Source: Caldicoprobacter algeriensis (GTDB lineage Bacteria; Bacillota; Clostridia; Caldicoprobacterales; Caldicoprobacteraceae). From it: a DNA stretch of 64,000 nt. The position numbers were made by a program, and so were the translations under genes. The DNA is taken from positions 62,001 to 126,000 of the forward strand of contig NZ_JAHUQD010000002.1 in NCBI RefSeq assembly GCF_023838525.1. Reading direction: 5' to 3'. This document shows, in pieces, positions 8,977 to 17,505 of the stretch. A model generated the notes under the pieces. It was given only the letters and a program-made list of their open reading frames with translations. It made no database searches and was not told the DNA's origin. How positions within the stretch are numbered: the first letter of the stretch is position 1; every line of letters begins with the position of its first letter.

Positions 8977-11900
8977 AAAAGCTCATCAGGCTCCTTCTCA
9001 TCAACTGGCACTACTTCTGGAAAGAGCTCATCGAATTTGATACCATAAATTTTTTGACGGGTGCCAACGCCGCCGGAAAGTCCACCATAATCGACGCCAT
9101 ACAGCTTCTGCTGCTTGGGGACACCAGCGGCCATTTCTTTAACAAGGCCGCCAACGACAAGTCTGCCAGGACGCTCAAAGGCTACCTCTGGGGCGAGATC
9201 GGCGACGACGGCGACGCCGGATTTAGATACTTAAGAAGCGGCAGGTTCACCAGCTATATAGCCTGTGAGTTTTACGATGACTTCAAAGACAACTGGTTTA
9301 CCCTTGGAGTGGTGTTTGACTGCTACGACGATGGCACATTTGAACACCGGTTCTTTATACTGGATGACTCCTTGCCCGAGAACCACTTTATTCAAAACAA
9401 TACCCCCATGTCTTTTAAAGAGCTGCGCAGCTACCTTATGAAGAACTACAAAAAAGGAAAGTTCCAATTCCCAGAGACAAATCGCGGGTACCAGGAGATA
9501 CTCAGGGGCAAGCTAGGTGGCCTTAAATCAAAGTATTTCAGCCTGTTCAAAAAGGCCGTACCCTTCTCCCCCATCGCCGACATCGAGTCCTTCATCACCA
9601 ATGACGTGTGCGACATAAAAGGCCCTGTCGACATAAGCCTTATGCAGGACAACATCCGCTATTACAAGAGGCTGGAACAGGACGCAGAAATGATGATGAA
9701 GCGCATAGCCGCCCTGGAGGATATCCAGCAAAAATACAACGCCTATATGGAAGAAAAGCAGAGGTTTTTGGTACACAGCTACATCATAGAGCGGGCCCAG
9801 CTACAGATGGCGCTTGATGAGGTGGCACGGCTCGAAAAAGCCCATAGCGACAACCAGCAGAAAATAAACGAAATGGAGGCCAAAATAAACAGCATCAGAG
9901 AAGACATAAAAGCGCTGGAAAAGGAACACGAACAGCTGATAGCCGATAAAATCTCGTCAGATATATACAGAAAAATGGATGCGCTGCAGAACCAAAAAGC
10001 CCGGCTGGAAGAGCAGCTCCAGCAGCTCAAAGGCGACCTGACACGCACCATAAAACGAATGCGGCATTACGGCAGGGTATGGCGCGAGTGCATACATGCC
10101 CTGCAGAACAGCCAGACACCGCAATGCCGTAACACAGCCCGGACGGCGCAGCTCTTCAAAGCAGAGCCTACCGCCGTGCGGCAAGGTACGCCATGGGACG
10201 AACCTCACATTTTGAACTGGCAGGATATACAGGCCGACTGGAACAAGCTGATGGAATTCTCTGAGCAAGCTTTAACTTACGCCGAGCAGCTGCTCAAAAC
10301 CGATGGTGAAGTCCTTGATGCCATGGCCGCTCAGGGATTTGGAAATATAATAACTCTGATAAACAACCTCAAACAGACAGCAGCCAGAATAGGAAATCTT
10401 ATTGATAGCGCAATAATCAAGGCCAAAAGGCTACTGAGTGAACTTGCAGATGAGGTAGAGAATCTAAAACGCGGGATAAAACCCTATGCCCGAAATCTGT
10501 TGGAGCTTAAAAATGAAATCTCCTCTGCTCTCTCGGCTAAATACGGCCGTGAAGTGCAGGTACACATTCTGGCCGATCTATTAGAAATACGAGATATGCG
10601 CTGGAGGAACGCTGTAGAAGCTTACCTTCACACTCAAAAGTTTTATCTCATAGTGGAGCCGGAGTACTTCGTGGATGCCTTGAAAGTATATGACAAATTG
10701 AAATTTGAGAGAGGCTTCTATGACCTGGGATTGGTGGATACCGGCAGGCTCGCCGAGCTTAACCCCGCTGCCATGGAAAACAGCCTGGCACAAGAGGTGG
10801 AGACCTCCAACCCCTACGCCCGGATGTTCGTCGATCTTGTAATGGGCAACGTCATAAAGTGCGACAAAGTGGAGGACCTGCGGAATCACCCGCGGGCCAT
10901 AACCGATTCGTGCATGCTGTACCAAAATTTCGTAGCACGCCAGCTCCACCCCGATCGCTGGAGAAATCCATATATCGGCCGAAGAGCCATTGAGGAGCAG
11001 ATTGAAAGCAAAACGGCACAGATAGCTCAAATTGAAAAAGAAGCAGCCCGTCTTGAAAGCCTGTCTAAAGGTCTGCGCAGCATATACTCCATGGAGTCCA
11101 TGAACCTCAATGAGGCCGAAAACATCTTGGAGGTACTGGAAAAGAGCAAGGTCATACCTACGTTGGAAGCAAAGCTTAATGACATAGTGGACGAACTGGG
11201 TAAACTGGACTTAAGCTGGCTGGCGCAGCTGGACAAAAAGATAAAGGAGATGGAAAAAGAAATTGAAAGCCTGAAAAGCGAAGAACAGATCTGTCTGACC
11301 GAGCTCATTGAGCTTAAAACTAAAAACAATGAAATAGCCGAAAACAAGCTGCCTGCAGAAAGGCAAAAGGTAGAGCTGTATCAAAACCGTATAAAAAGCC
11401 AGTTCACTAACGAGTGGGTTCAGGAGATAGGCGAACCGCGCTTTCAAAAAGAGCTGTCCAGCAGGACTTCGGCTGTTGAAGTATACAACAACTTCTACAG
11501 TCAACTGGCCCGGACACAAAGCCAGATGACCAAGAAGAGAGAGGAGCTGGTGGCCGCTCGTTCGGAATACAACCGGGAATACCGCATGTCATACGATATT
11601 AACCTCCCCGACAACGAGTCCTACGAGAAGGAGCTCAACGATCTTAAGGCTATCAAGCTGCCCGAATACATGGAGAAGATCAAGGATGCCAAGGAAAAGG
11701 CCTACCAGCAGTTCCGAGACGACTTTTTGGCCAAGCTCAAAGCCAACATAGACATGGTCAAGGAGCAGATTGAAGAGCTCAACACCGCCTTGAAGGAGAG
11801 CAGCTTTGGGAATGACCGATACAGATTCGTGGTTAGCCCCAGGCCGGAGTACCGGCGGTTTTACGACATGATAACCGACGAACTGCTGATGGACGGCTAC

Positions 11901-12491
11901 AACCTAGCGTCACAGGTCTTTCTCGAAAAGCATCGAGACGCCATCGAAGAGCTGTTTAAGCAGATCACCGACGTGGACTCGCAACTGGATGCCGATGCCC
12001 GGGCTGAGTTGGAAAAGAACATCAAGCGGTTTACCGACTACAAGACTTATCTTACCTTTGACCTAATAGTCACCGACAGCCAGGACAGGCAACAGCGGCT
12101 GTCAAAAACCCTGCACAAAAAGTCGGGTGGCGAAACTCAAACCCCCTTCTATATAGCCATGCTGGCCTCATTTGCCCAGCTGTATCGAACGCGATACAAT
12201 AACGAGTCGGGCAATACCATTAGGCTCATAATGTTTGACGAGGCCTTCAGCAAGATGGACAGCGACAGGATACATGAAAGCATCAAGCTTCTGCGCAAGT
12301 TCGGGCTTCAGGCCATACTCTCGGCTCCCTCCGAGAAAATAGGCGATATAGCCCCCCTTGTGGACAGAACCCTGTGCGTGATAAGAAACGGGAACAGGTC
12401 GTTCGTCAAAGCCTTTGATGCCAAACGGATAAGGGAGGAGATGCATGAACTACAGGAAGCTGATACTCAACCGGCTGCTGGACAAGTATGA
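8973..12491 (+). CDS. jetC: Wadjet protein JetC (SMC-like ATPase)
   Basis: The 1172-residue protein has an SMC/MukB layout. Walker A is GANAAGKST at residues 30-38; two long coiled-coil arms flank a hinge around residues 540-680; the ABC signature KKSGGET is near residue 1049, and Walker B is RLIMFDEAFSKMD near 1085. It is the loop-extruding motor that Wadjet uses to measure and recognise small circular DNA before JetD cuts it (known for the family). It begins inside the last codons of jetB and overlaps jetD by 47 bases. Confidence 0.95.
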   Translation: MKKLIRLLLINWHYFWKELIEFDTINFLTGANAAGKSTIIDAIQLLLLGDTSGHFFNKAANDKSARTLKGYLWGEIGDDGDAGFRYLRSGRFTSYIACEFYDDFKDNWFTLGVVFDCYDDGTFEHRFFILDDSLPENHFIQNNTPMSFKELRSYLMKNYKKGKFQFPETNRGYQEILRGKLGGLKSKYFSLFKKAVPFSPIADIESFITNDVCDIKGPVDISLMQDNIRYYKRLEQDAEMMMKRIAALEDIQQKYNAYMEEKQRFLVHSYIIERAQLQMALDEVARLEKAHSDNQQKINEMEAKINSIREDIKALEKEHEQLIADKISSDIYRKMDALQNQKARLEEQLQQLKGDLTRTIKRMRHYGRVWRECIHALQNSQTPQCRNTARTAQLFKAEPTAVRQGTPWDEPHILNWQDIQADWNKLMEFSEQALTYAEQLLKTDGEVLDAMAAQGFGNIITLINNLKQTAARIGNLIDSAIIKAKRLLSELADEVENLKRGIKPYARNLLELKNEISSALSAKYGREVQVHILADLLEIRDMRWRNAVEAYLHTQKFYLIVEPEYFVDALKVYDKLKFERGFYDLGLVDTGRLAELNPAAMENSLAQEVETSNPYARMFVDLVMGNVIKCDKVEDLRNHPRAITDSCMLYQNFVARQLHPDRWRNPYIGRRAIEEQIESKTAQIAQIEKEAARLESLSKGLRSIYSMESMNLNEAENILEVLEKSKVIPTLEAKLNDIVDELGKLDLSWLAQLDKKIKEMEKEIESLKSEEQICLTELIELKTKNNEIAENKLPAERQKVELYQNRIKSQFTNEWVQEIGEPRFQKELSSRTSAVEVYNNFYSQLARTQSQMTKKREELVAARSEYNREYRMSYDINLPDNESYEKELNDLKAIKLPEYMEKIKDAKEKAYQQFRDDFLAKLKANIDMVKEQIEELNTALKESSFGNDRYRFVVSPRPEYRRFYDMITDELLMDGYNLASQVFLEKHRDAIEELFKQITDVDSQLDADARAELEKNIKRFTDYKTYLTFDLIVTDSQDRQQRLSKTLHKKSGGETQTPFYIAMLASFAQLYRTRYNNESGNTIRLIMFDEAFSKMDSDRIHESIKLLRKFGLQAILSAPSEKIGDIAPLVDRTLCVIRNGNRSFVKAFDAKRIREEMHELQEADTQPAAGQV

Positions 12492-13719
12492 AAGAAGCAG
12501 CGCCTATAAAGGCACTGCTTCGACAAACAGAAGGATTCTCATAAACTTATGCTCTGACGAATTTCCAGAATACGACATAGAACACACACCCACCAAAGAG
12601 CTTATCAATTCGGTAGTGATGGATCTTGAAAAAGAAGGCTTAATCGGATTTGAATGGATGCGCTTTGAGAAGGGCAACATCATCAGCCGCATATGGCTAA
12701 AGCTGGACTCGCTGCAGGAGGCGTACAGGCAGGCCGAAAGAATGCCCAAACGGGAACAGGTGGAAAATGCCCTTGCCAAGGTGTGCGAGCTCAAAAGCTG
12801 CATTACCTCCCCCTGGATCCGCAACTTTTTAGAAGATGCTCAAGCATGGATGGAACAAAAGCTGTCCATCCCCCCTTTCCTCCCCGAGGACAGCGACCTT
12901 ATGCAAAATCTTTTGAAGGCGCTGCTCTTTATTGATACCAAAGGTGAAGACGAACTGCTCGAGCGGGTGTTCAGCTTAAGGTGCTTTGGCGACTCCAAAT
13001 ACTTCGAAAAAAATCTGCGCCGAAGGCTGCTGGGAATTCTCAAAAAATACTGGCAGGAAGAAGACCTGCAGGCCGGAGAATGGACCGATGATGAGATTTT
13101 ATCCCTCATCGGCATTGTCAAGGCGCCCGAGCAGGTGGAATTTTGCGGCAACATGTTGGCCTCCATACGAGAACAGGCCGTCGATTTCTCCCCTCTGGTA
13201 CACGGGGTGTCCATCAACGCCCCAACCATACGTGACCTCGTAATCTCCGATTTGCCGGAAGTAAAGCGCATCCTTTTCATAGAAAACAAGGCCAACTACG
13301 TAGATTATGTATTTAAAAGGAGGACACCTGAGGAGCTGGTGATATACCATGGGGGGTTTTACAGCCCGGTAAAAGGGCTGTTTTTCAAAAAAATATATGA
13401 TGCCGCCTGCAGGTGCGGGATCACGTTTTACCACTGGGGTGACATGGACCTGGGAGGGTTTCAAATATTCAAACGCCTCAAAACGCAAATCATACCCACC
13501 CTTCGGCCCTATCTTATGGACGTTGATGCATTTATGTCCATGAAGCGATTTTGGCAGGCCTTTGACAGCAAATACGCCCAAGCCTTGGAAAAGCTACTTG
13601 ATGACGAGGACTATCAGGAGTTTCACCAGCTCATCCAAGTCATGCTTAAAGAAAAGGCCAGAGTGGAGCAGGAGGCTTTTTTAAGCTATTCGGCTGCTCC
13701 GCTCATTGACCTTATGTAA
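12445..13719 (+). CDS. jetD: Wadjet protein JetD (TOPRIM nuclease, DUF3322/DUF2220)
   Basis: The 424-residue protein begins MNYRKLILNRLLDKYE (DUF3322-type arm). Its C-terminal TOPRIM domain shows the acidic Glu in LFIENKANYVDYVF near 279 and a DxD pair in HWGDMDLGGFQIF near 332-334, the metal-binding residues used for DNA cleavage. JetD resembles topoisomerase VI subunit A and cuts plasmids held by the JetABC motor. All key residues appear intact, so the system is probably active. It overlaps the end of jetC by 47 bases, an unusually long overlap. Confidence 0.94.
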   Translation: MNYRKLILNRLLDKYERSSAYKGTASTNRRILINLCSDEFPEYDIEHTPTKELINSVVMDLEKEGLIGFEWMRFEKGNIISRIWLKLDSLQEAYRQAERMPKREQVENALAKVCELKSCITSPWIRNFLEDAQAWMEQKLSIPPFLPEDSDLMQNLLKALLFIDTKGEDELLERVFSLRCFGDSKYFEKNLRRRLLGILKKYWQEEDLQAGEWTDDEILSLIGIVKAPEQVEFCGNMLASIREQAVDFSPLVHGVSINAPTIRDLVISDLPEVKRILFIENKANYVDYVFKRRTPEELVIYHGGFYSPVKGLFFKKIYDAACRCGITFYHWGDMDLGGFQIFKRLKTQIIPTLRPYLMDVDAFMSMKRFWQAFDSKYAQALEKLLDDEDYQEFHQLIQVMLKEKARVEQEAFLSYSAAPLIDLM

Positions 13720-13779
13720 TCCGCATAGTCCTTGTCAGCCTTGCTTACATGGTTCACAAACCAATCGACGATTTTCTTG

Positions 13780-15531
13780 TTAAACGGTCACCAGCTGCTC
13801 ATCAGTGCTCTGCGCTTTACACAGCTGGCTGTACAGGCCCCCTTTCTTGAGAAGCTCGTTGTGCCTGCCGGCTTCCACTATTTCACCATCCTTGAGCACG
13901 ATGATTTGGTCAGCATTGCGGATGGTCGATAGGCGATGGGCTATCACTATGGTGGTCCTGTTCTTCATAAGATTCTCCAGAGCTTCCTGGATTAACTTTT
14001 CAGTTTGGGTATCGACCGATGAAGTAGCCTCATCCAAAATTAATATTGGTGCATCCTTAAGAAGCGCACGGGCTATGGAAATCCTCTGTTTCTGCCCTCC
14101 CGACAGCTTCACGCCCCTTTCGCCTACCCTCGTGTTGTATCCCTCAGGCAGCTCCATTATAAAATCGTGGGCATTGGCAGCCTTTGCGGCTGCAATGACC
14201 TCTTCATCAGTGGCATCAGGCCGACCATATAGAATGTTTTCCTTCACGGTACCATTGAACAAGAATACGTCCTGCGACACCATGCTTATCTGTTTTCTCA
14301 GGCTGCTCAACTTAATCTTTCTTATGTCTATGTCGTCTATTAGGATCTGGCCGGAATCAGGGTCATAAAACCTGGGTATCAGGTTGGCAATGGTGGTCTT
14401 ACCCACCCCCGTGGGGCCTACCAGTGCTATCATCTCGCCGGGATTCACCTTAAAGGACACGTTTTTTAACACCGGCACGTCATCGACATAGCGGAAACTT
14501 ACATTTCTGAACTCTATCTTGCCCTTGACTCTGTTCACCTCTATTGCATCGGGGGCATCCTTTATCTCGGGCTCCTCATTCAATATCTCAAACACCCGTT
14601 CAGCACTGGCCAGCGCATGCTGTATACCTTCATTTATCATCCCAAATGAAGTTATGGGCTGGTAAAAGGTATTAAGGTACAGCAGAAAAGCCACCAAATC
14701 CTCCAGCGCCAGCTGATTGGCCAGGGCCAGCCTGCCACCGAAGAATATGACTATAACCGTCCCCAGTCCGGATACAAACTCTATACTGGGATGAAAAGCA
14801 TTGCTCAGCTTAAGCGCTCGCAATATGGCCCTGGTGTAAGCGGCTATCCGACTCAAAGTGCGTTTGCTTTCATATTCCTCCTGAGTGAAAGCCTTGATCT
14901 CCTTGATCCCGGAAAAATTATCCTGAAGAATTGCGCTAACCTCTGCGATTTCTTTCTGCGCTTCCTTAAACATTGGACGGGATATCTTGCTGAACTTCAC
15001 AACCATCCAGAAAAGCAAGGGAATAGGTATAAGTGTGTAAAGTGCCAGCTTCAAATTCATGGAAAACAGGATGACAGACACTCCGATCAGCATCAAGCCG
15101 TTGACCACCAGAGTTGGGATGGCATGAGCCAACAGCTGTTCAAAGTTTCGAGTGTCATCGAGAACCCTGGACATGAGCTCTCCCGTTTGCTTGTCATGGA
15201 AAAACCTCAGCGACAGCTTCTGCAGATGGTCATAAAGATGGCTCCTTATGTTCTCCAGTATCTTCCACGCGGCATAGTGAGATATGTAGTTGGTACCAAA
15301 CTGCGACACCGCTCTCAACAAGTATATCGCAATTACGGCCAGCGCAAGGAAATTGACCTGGGCTATGCTTGCCTTCCCCTCTATGCTTTGGGTCACCGTG
15401 CTTATCAGGTTGCGAATCATCCACGGACCGGCCATATTCATTGCCGTAACCATTATCATGCAAACTGTAGCAACAAATATATGAAGCCTATAGGGCTTCA
15501 TAAAGCGCATAAGCGCCCTCAATTCCTTCAT
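13780..15531 (-). CDS. ABC transporter, fused permease and ATPase (half exporter)
   Basis: The 583-residue protein has a six-helix type-1 exporter domain (about 1-310) followed by an ATPase. Walker A is GPTGVGKTT near 369-377, the signature is LSGGQKQR, and Walker B is ILILDEATSS. It would act as a homodimer exporting a lipid, drug or peptide. It lies 24 bases after a MarR-family gene on the same strand, which suggests regulated multidrug or toxic-compound efflux. The substrate cannot be told from sequence. Confidence 0.93.
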   Translation of the reverse strand: MKELRALMRFMKPYRLHIFVATVCMIMVTAMNMAGPWMIRNLISTVTQSIEGKASIAQVNFLALAVIAIYLLRAVSQFGTNYISHYAAWKILENIRSHLYDHLQKLSLRFFHDKQTGELMSRVLDDTRNFEQLLAHAIPTLVVNGLMLIGVSVILFSMNLKLALYTLIPIPLLFWMVVKFSKISRPMFKEAQKEIAEVSAILQDNFSGIKEIKAFTQEEYESKRTLSRIAAYTRAILRALKLSNAFHPSIEFVSGLGTVIVIFFGGRLALANQLALEDLVAFLLYLNTFYQPITSFGMINEGIQHALASAERVFEILNEEPEIKDAPDAIEVNRVKGKIEFRNVSFRYVDDVPVLKNVSFKVNPGEMIALVGPTGVGKTTIANLIPRFYDPDSGQILIDDIDIRKIKLSSLRKQISMVSQDVFLFNGTVKENILYGRPDATDEEVIAAAKAANAHDFIMELPEGYNTRVGERGVKLSGGQKQRISIARALLKDAPILILDEATSSVDTQTEKLIQEALENLMKNRTTIVIAHRLSTIRNADQIIVLKDGEIVEAGRHNELLKKGGLYSQLCKAQSTDEQLVTV

Positions 15532-15555
15532 AAAAATCCCCCTTTATCCCCCTAA

Positions 15556-15981
15556 TCACCCTTTCATAAGCTTATCCAGCAAGTTTTTAAGAGTTTTCAG
15601 CTCTTCCTGGCTTAACACCCCCATCCTCTCTTCTATATTCTTTTGATGCCTGGGAATCAGCTCTTCCTTTAGCCTCTTGCCCTCTTCGGTCAGCTTAATC
15701 AACCACACGCGCCTGTCGTCCTTGCAGTGTACACGGTAAACCCAGTTGTTCTGCTCCATGCGGTCAATTAGCCCTGTCATGTTGCTGGCATTGCAGTTGA
15801 GCTCCTTTGCCAGCTCGTGGCTGGGAATGCCCTCATCGCCGATATGATACAGCGCGTGAAACTGGGGCCAAGTGATGCCGTTCTGTGCCAGCTTATTGTG
15901 CAGTTCCCTCTTGATGCCGTTGTACGCATCCCTCAAAGCCTTGTAAACCTCCAGCTCCAAAGAACCATTCACCTGGATCAC
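15556..15981 (-). CDS. MarR-family transcriptional regulator
   Basis: The 141-residue protein has the MarR winged helix: WPQFHALYHIGDEG, HELAKELNCNASNMTGLIDRM as recognition region, and the wing with CKDDRRVWLIKLTEEGK. It probably represses its own operon, including the ABC exporter downstream, and is released by a small ligand. The promoter upstream at 16130-16159 would serve both genes. Confidence 0.93.
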   Translation of the reverse strand: MIQVNGSLELEVYKALRDAYNGIKRELHNKLAQNGITWPQFHALYHIGDEGIPSHELAKELNCNASNMTGLIDRMEQNNWVYRVHCKDDRRVWLIKLTEEGKRLKEELIPRHQKNIEERMGVLSQEELKTLKNLLDKLMKG

Positions 15982-16129
15982 CTCCGTTAGATTTGCTTAT
16001 CGCCTGCCTACCTTAATGCTGGAATGAATCCTGCAATGGACATCATAACTATCTTTTCGTGAGCACGACAAGACTGCAAAGAATATAAAAAATTACCTAT
16101 AGCAAATCTGTCAAATATTTCACACATGA

Positions 16130-16159
16130 ATTATATAGCATTAAAATAATTGGTGTCAA
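16130..16159 (-). promoter_or_regulatory. Promoter of the marR-ABC exporter operon
   Basis: On the minus strand TTGACA (16159-16154) is followed after 18 bases by TATAAT (16135-16130), matching sigma-A consensus. The transcript leader is about 140 bases. I did not find a clear palindrome that can be assigned as the MarR site. Confidence 0.7.
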
Positions 16160-16173
16160 CAAAATTAATTCTC

Positions 16174-16222
16174 CAAAAAATAAAAGAGGAGGGCATAAGC
16201 TCATAAGCTCACCCCTTCCCTC
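16174..16222 (-). terminator. Terminator-like hairpin after the permease remnant
   Basis: Minus-strand GAGG..AGGG pairs with CCCTCCTC (16186-16222, with a small bulge) and is followed by a T-rich stretch (16174-16185). It probably ended the transport operon of which only a scrap remains. Confidence 0.5.
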
Positions 16223-16260
16223 ATTTTTGAACCTTCAGTTATGACTATAACTATCAGAAA

Positions 16261-16446
16261 TCAAGCTTTAAGGCCTGTGGTTGCAATGCCTTCAACCAAA
16301 TAGCGCTGGAAAGCAGAAAAAATTATGAGTACAGGTACCAGTGAAAGAGTTGACATGGCCAGCAATCCACCCCAGTTGGTTTTGGTGGTGGCATCGTTGA
16401 ATGCTCTCAAAGCCAGCCAATCTGATAAAATCACTCCACCAGCCAT
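16261..16446 (-). pseudogene. Remnant of a sugar ABC transporter permease (MalG/LacG type), C-terminus only
   Basis: About 50 codons encode the last membrane segment and tail of a binding-protein-dependent sugar permease: TKTNWGGLLAMSTLSLVP and QRYLVEGIATTGLKA are diagnostic of this family's end. Homology starts only near 16425; the first codons (MAGGVILSD) come from read-through of the esterase 3' end in another frame. The rest of the permease, about 230 residues, is gone. This marks a deletion junction directly next to the esterase stop. Confidence 0.8.
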
Positions 16447-17222
16447 TGCAACGCCTTCTCTATGTATCTATCCCAAAATCTCCAGTCGTGGAATCCTCTA
16501 TCCTCTACATAGGTGTGCTCAACGCCTTCTGCCGCCAAAAAATCTCTAAATTTGCGGTTGTTCTCTACCAAAAAGTCTTCCGTCCCGCAAGCAATATAAA
16601 TCCTGGGGATGACACCCTTCTCCTCTTTTATCTTCTTTACAAGGAATTCGGGGTCCTTATCGCTGCCCTTCAATTTTGACAGATCGCCGAAGACATACTC
16701 ATAATAGCTTCTCCGCGCAAATACCCACTCGGCCTCTTCGCTGGAAGCCACAGCCTGATCGATTATCAATGCTGCAGAAAGGGCTACCATAGCGCCAAAG
16801 GTGTTATAATACTTAAGCCCGTTTCTGAGAGCCCCGTAACCACCCATGGAAAGCCCTCCTATGAAGGTATCCTCCCGTTTAAAAGACAACGGGAACAATT
16901 TTCTCGTTTCTTCCACCAGTTCACGCCCAATAAACTCGCCATAATAGTTATGCCCCGCCTGTTGGTCAACGTAAAAACTGTTATCCCCCGAAGGCATAAT
17001 CACCGCCACGTTGTACTTTTGAGCCAGTCTGGCTATGCGGGTATTCACCAGCCAATCGTTGTATCCACCCATGATTCCATGCAGCAAGTAAAGCGTTTTG
17101 AAAGGTTTCATCTCATTTGGCGCAATATTTTTCATGGCCGGTGAATCTGTAGGAATAACGGCTTTGTACACAACATTTCTCATAAGAGCATTTGAAAAAT
17201 AGTTGACATCGATTATAGCCAT
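16431..17222 (-). CDS. Alpha/beta-hydrolase esterase (FrmB/tributyrin-esterase type)
   Basis: The 263-residue enzyme begins MAIIDVNYFSNALMRN; ATG at 17222 has AAAGGGGTG upstream and is preferred over an upstream in-frame start at 17279. It shows LLHGIMGGYNDW (oxyanion region), the nucleophile elbow GGLSMGGYGA, an Asp-containing strand IACGTEDFL, and the catalytic His in DRGFHDWRFWDRY. No signal peptide is seen, so it is cytoplasmic. Relatives hydrolyse short acyl esters, including acetyl or feruloyl groups on plant sugars, which would suit the xylan genes elsewhere in the window. Confidence 0.9.
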   Translation of the reverse strand: MAIIDVNYFSNALMRNVVYKAVIPTDSPAMKNIAPNEMKPFKTLYLLHGIMGGYNDWLVNTRIARLAQKYNVAVIMPSGDNSFYVDQQAGHNYYGEFIGRELVEETRKLFPLSFKREDTFIGGLSMGGYGALRNGLKYYNTFGAMVALSAALIIDQAVASSEEAEWVFARRSYYEYVFGDLSKLKGSDKDPEFLVKKIKEEKGVIPRIYIACGTEDFLVENNRKFRDFLAAEGVEHTYVEDRGFHDWRFWDRYIEKALQWLVE

Positions 17223-17295
17223 AGTTATCACCCCTTTACAGCTTAACACAGAACCTAGACATCTGCAATACGCAATCATATTGCTTTAAACACAC

Positions 17296-17334
17296 CATAA
17301 AAAACAAAAGACCACCCGACTCATCCAGGTGGTC
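17296..17334 (-). terminator. Intrinsic terminator after tRNA-Ala
   Basis: Minus-strand GACCACC (17334-17328) pairs with GGTGGTC (17316-17310), 7 bp, followed by TTTTGTTTTTT. It lies just after the tRNA 3' end. Confidence 0.85.
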
Positions 17335-17341
17335 CTAACAC

Positions 17342-17416
17342 TGGTGGAGCTGAAGGGATTCGAACCCTCGACCCCCACAATGCGAGTGTGGTGCTCTCCC
17401 GCTGAGCTACAGCCCC
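17342..17416 (-). tRNA. tRNA-Ala (anticodon CGC)
   Basis: The minus strand reads GGGGCTGTAGCTCAGC and ends CAGCTCCACCA, with CCA encoded. The acceptor stem has the G3-U70 wobble that defines alanine identity. The anticodon stem CCACA/TGTGG encloses loop CTCGCAT with anticodon CGC (reads GCG). T arm GAGGG-TTCGAAT-CCCTT and D arm GCTC/GAGC are intact. Confidence 0.96.
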
Positions 17417-17465
17417 GCACCGCATTATAATTATACTCATTTTTTATCAAAAATTCAAGCTATAA

Positions 17466-17502
17466 TAGGAACTCTTTTTGCGCCTCTTCAATCCTGCCCA
17501 AA
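17466..17502 (-). pseudogene. Scrap of a TPR gene matching the SEC-C protein at 31167-32249
   Basis: Immediately after the J-like/SEC-C gene's stop, one frame reads VLGRIEEAQKEFLL then stop. The run LGRIEEAQKEF is identical to residues in the BREX-linked SEC-C/TPR protein (encoded near 31360-31395), and the DNA also matches closely (GAGGCGCAAAAAGAGTT shared). Only about 37 bases survive. It suggests a paralogue of that gene once followed this operon or that the two loci recombined. Confidence 0.6.
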
Positions 17503-17505
17503 ACA

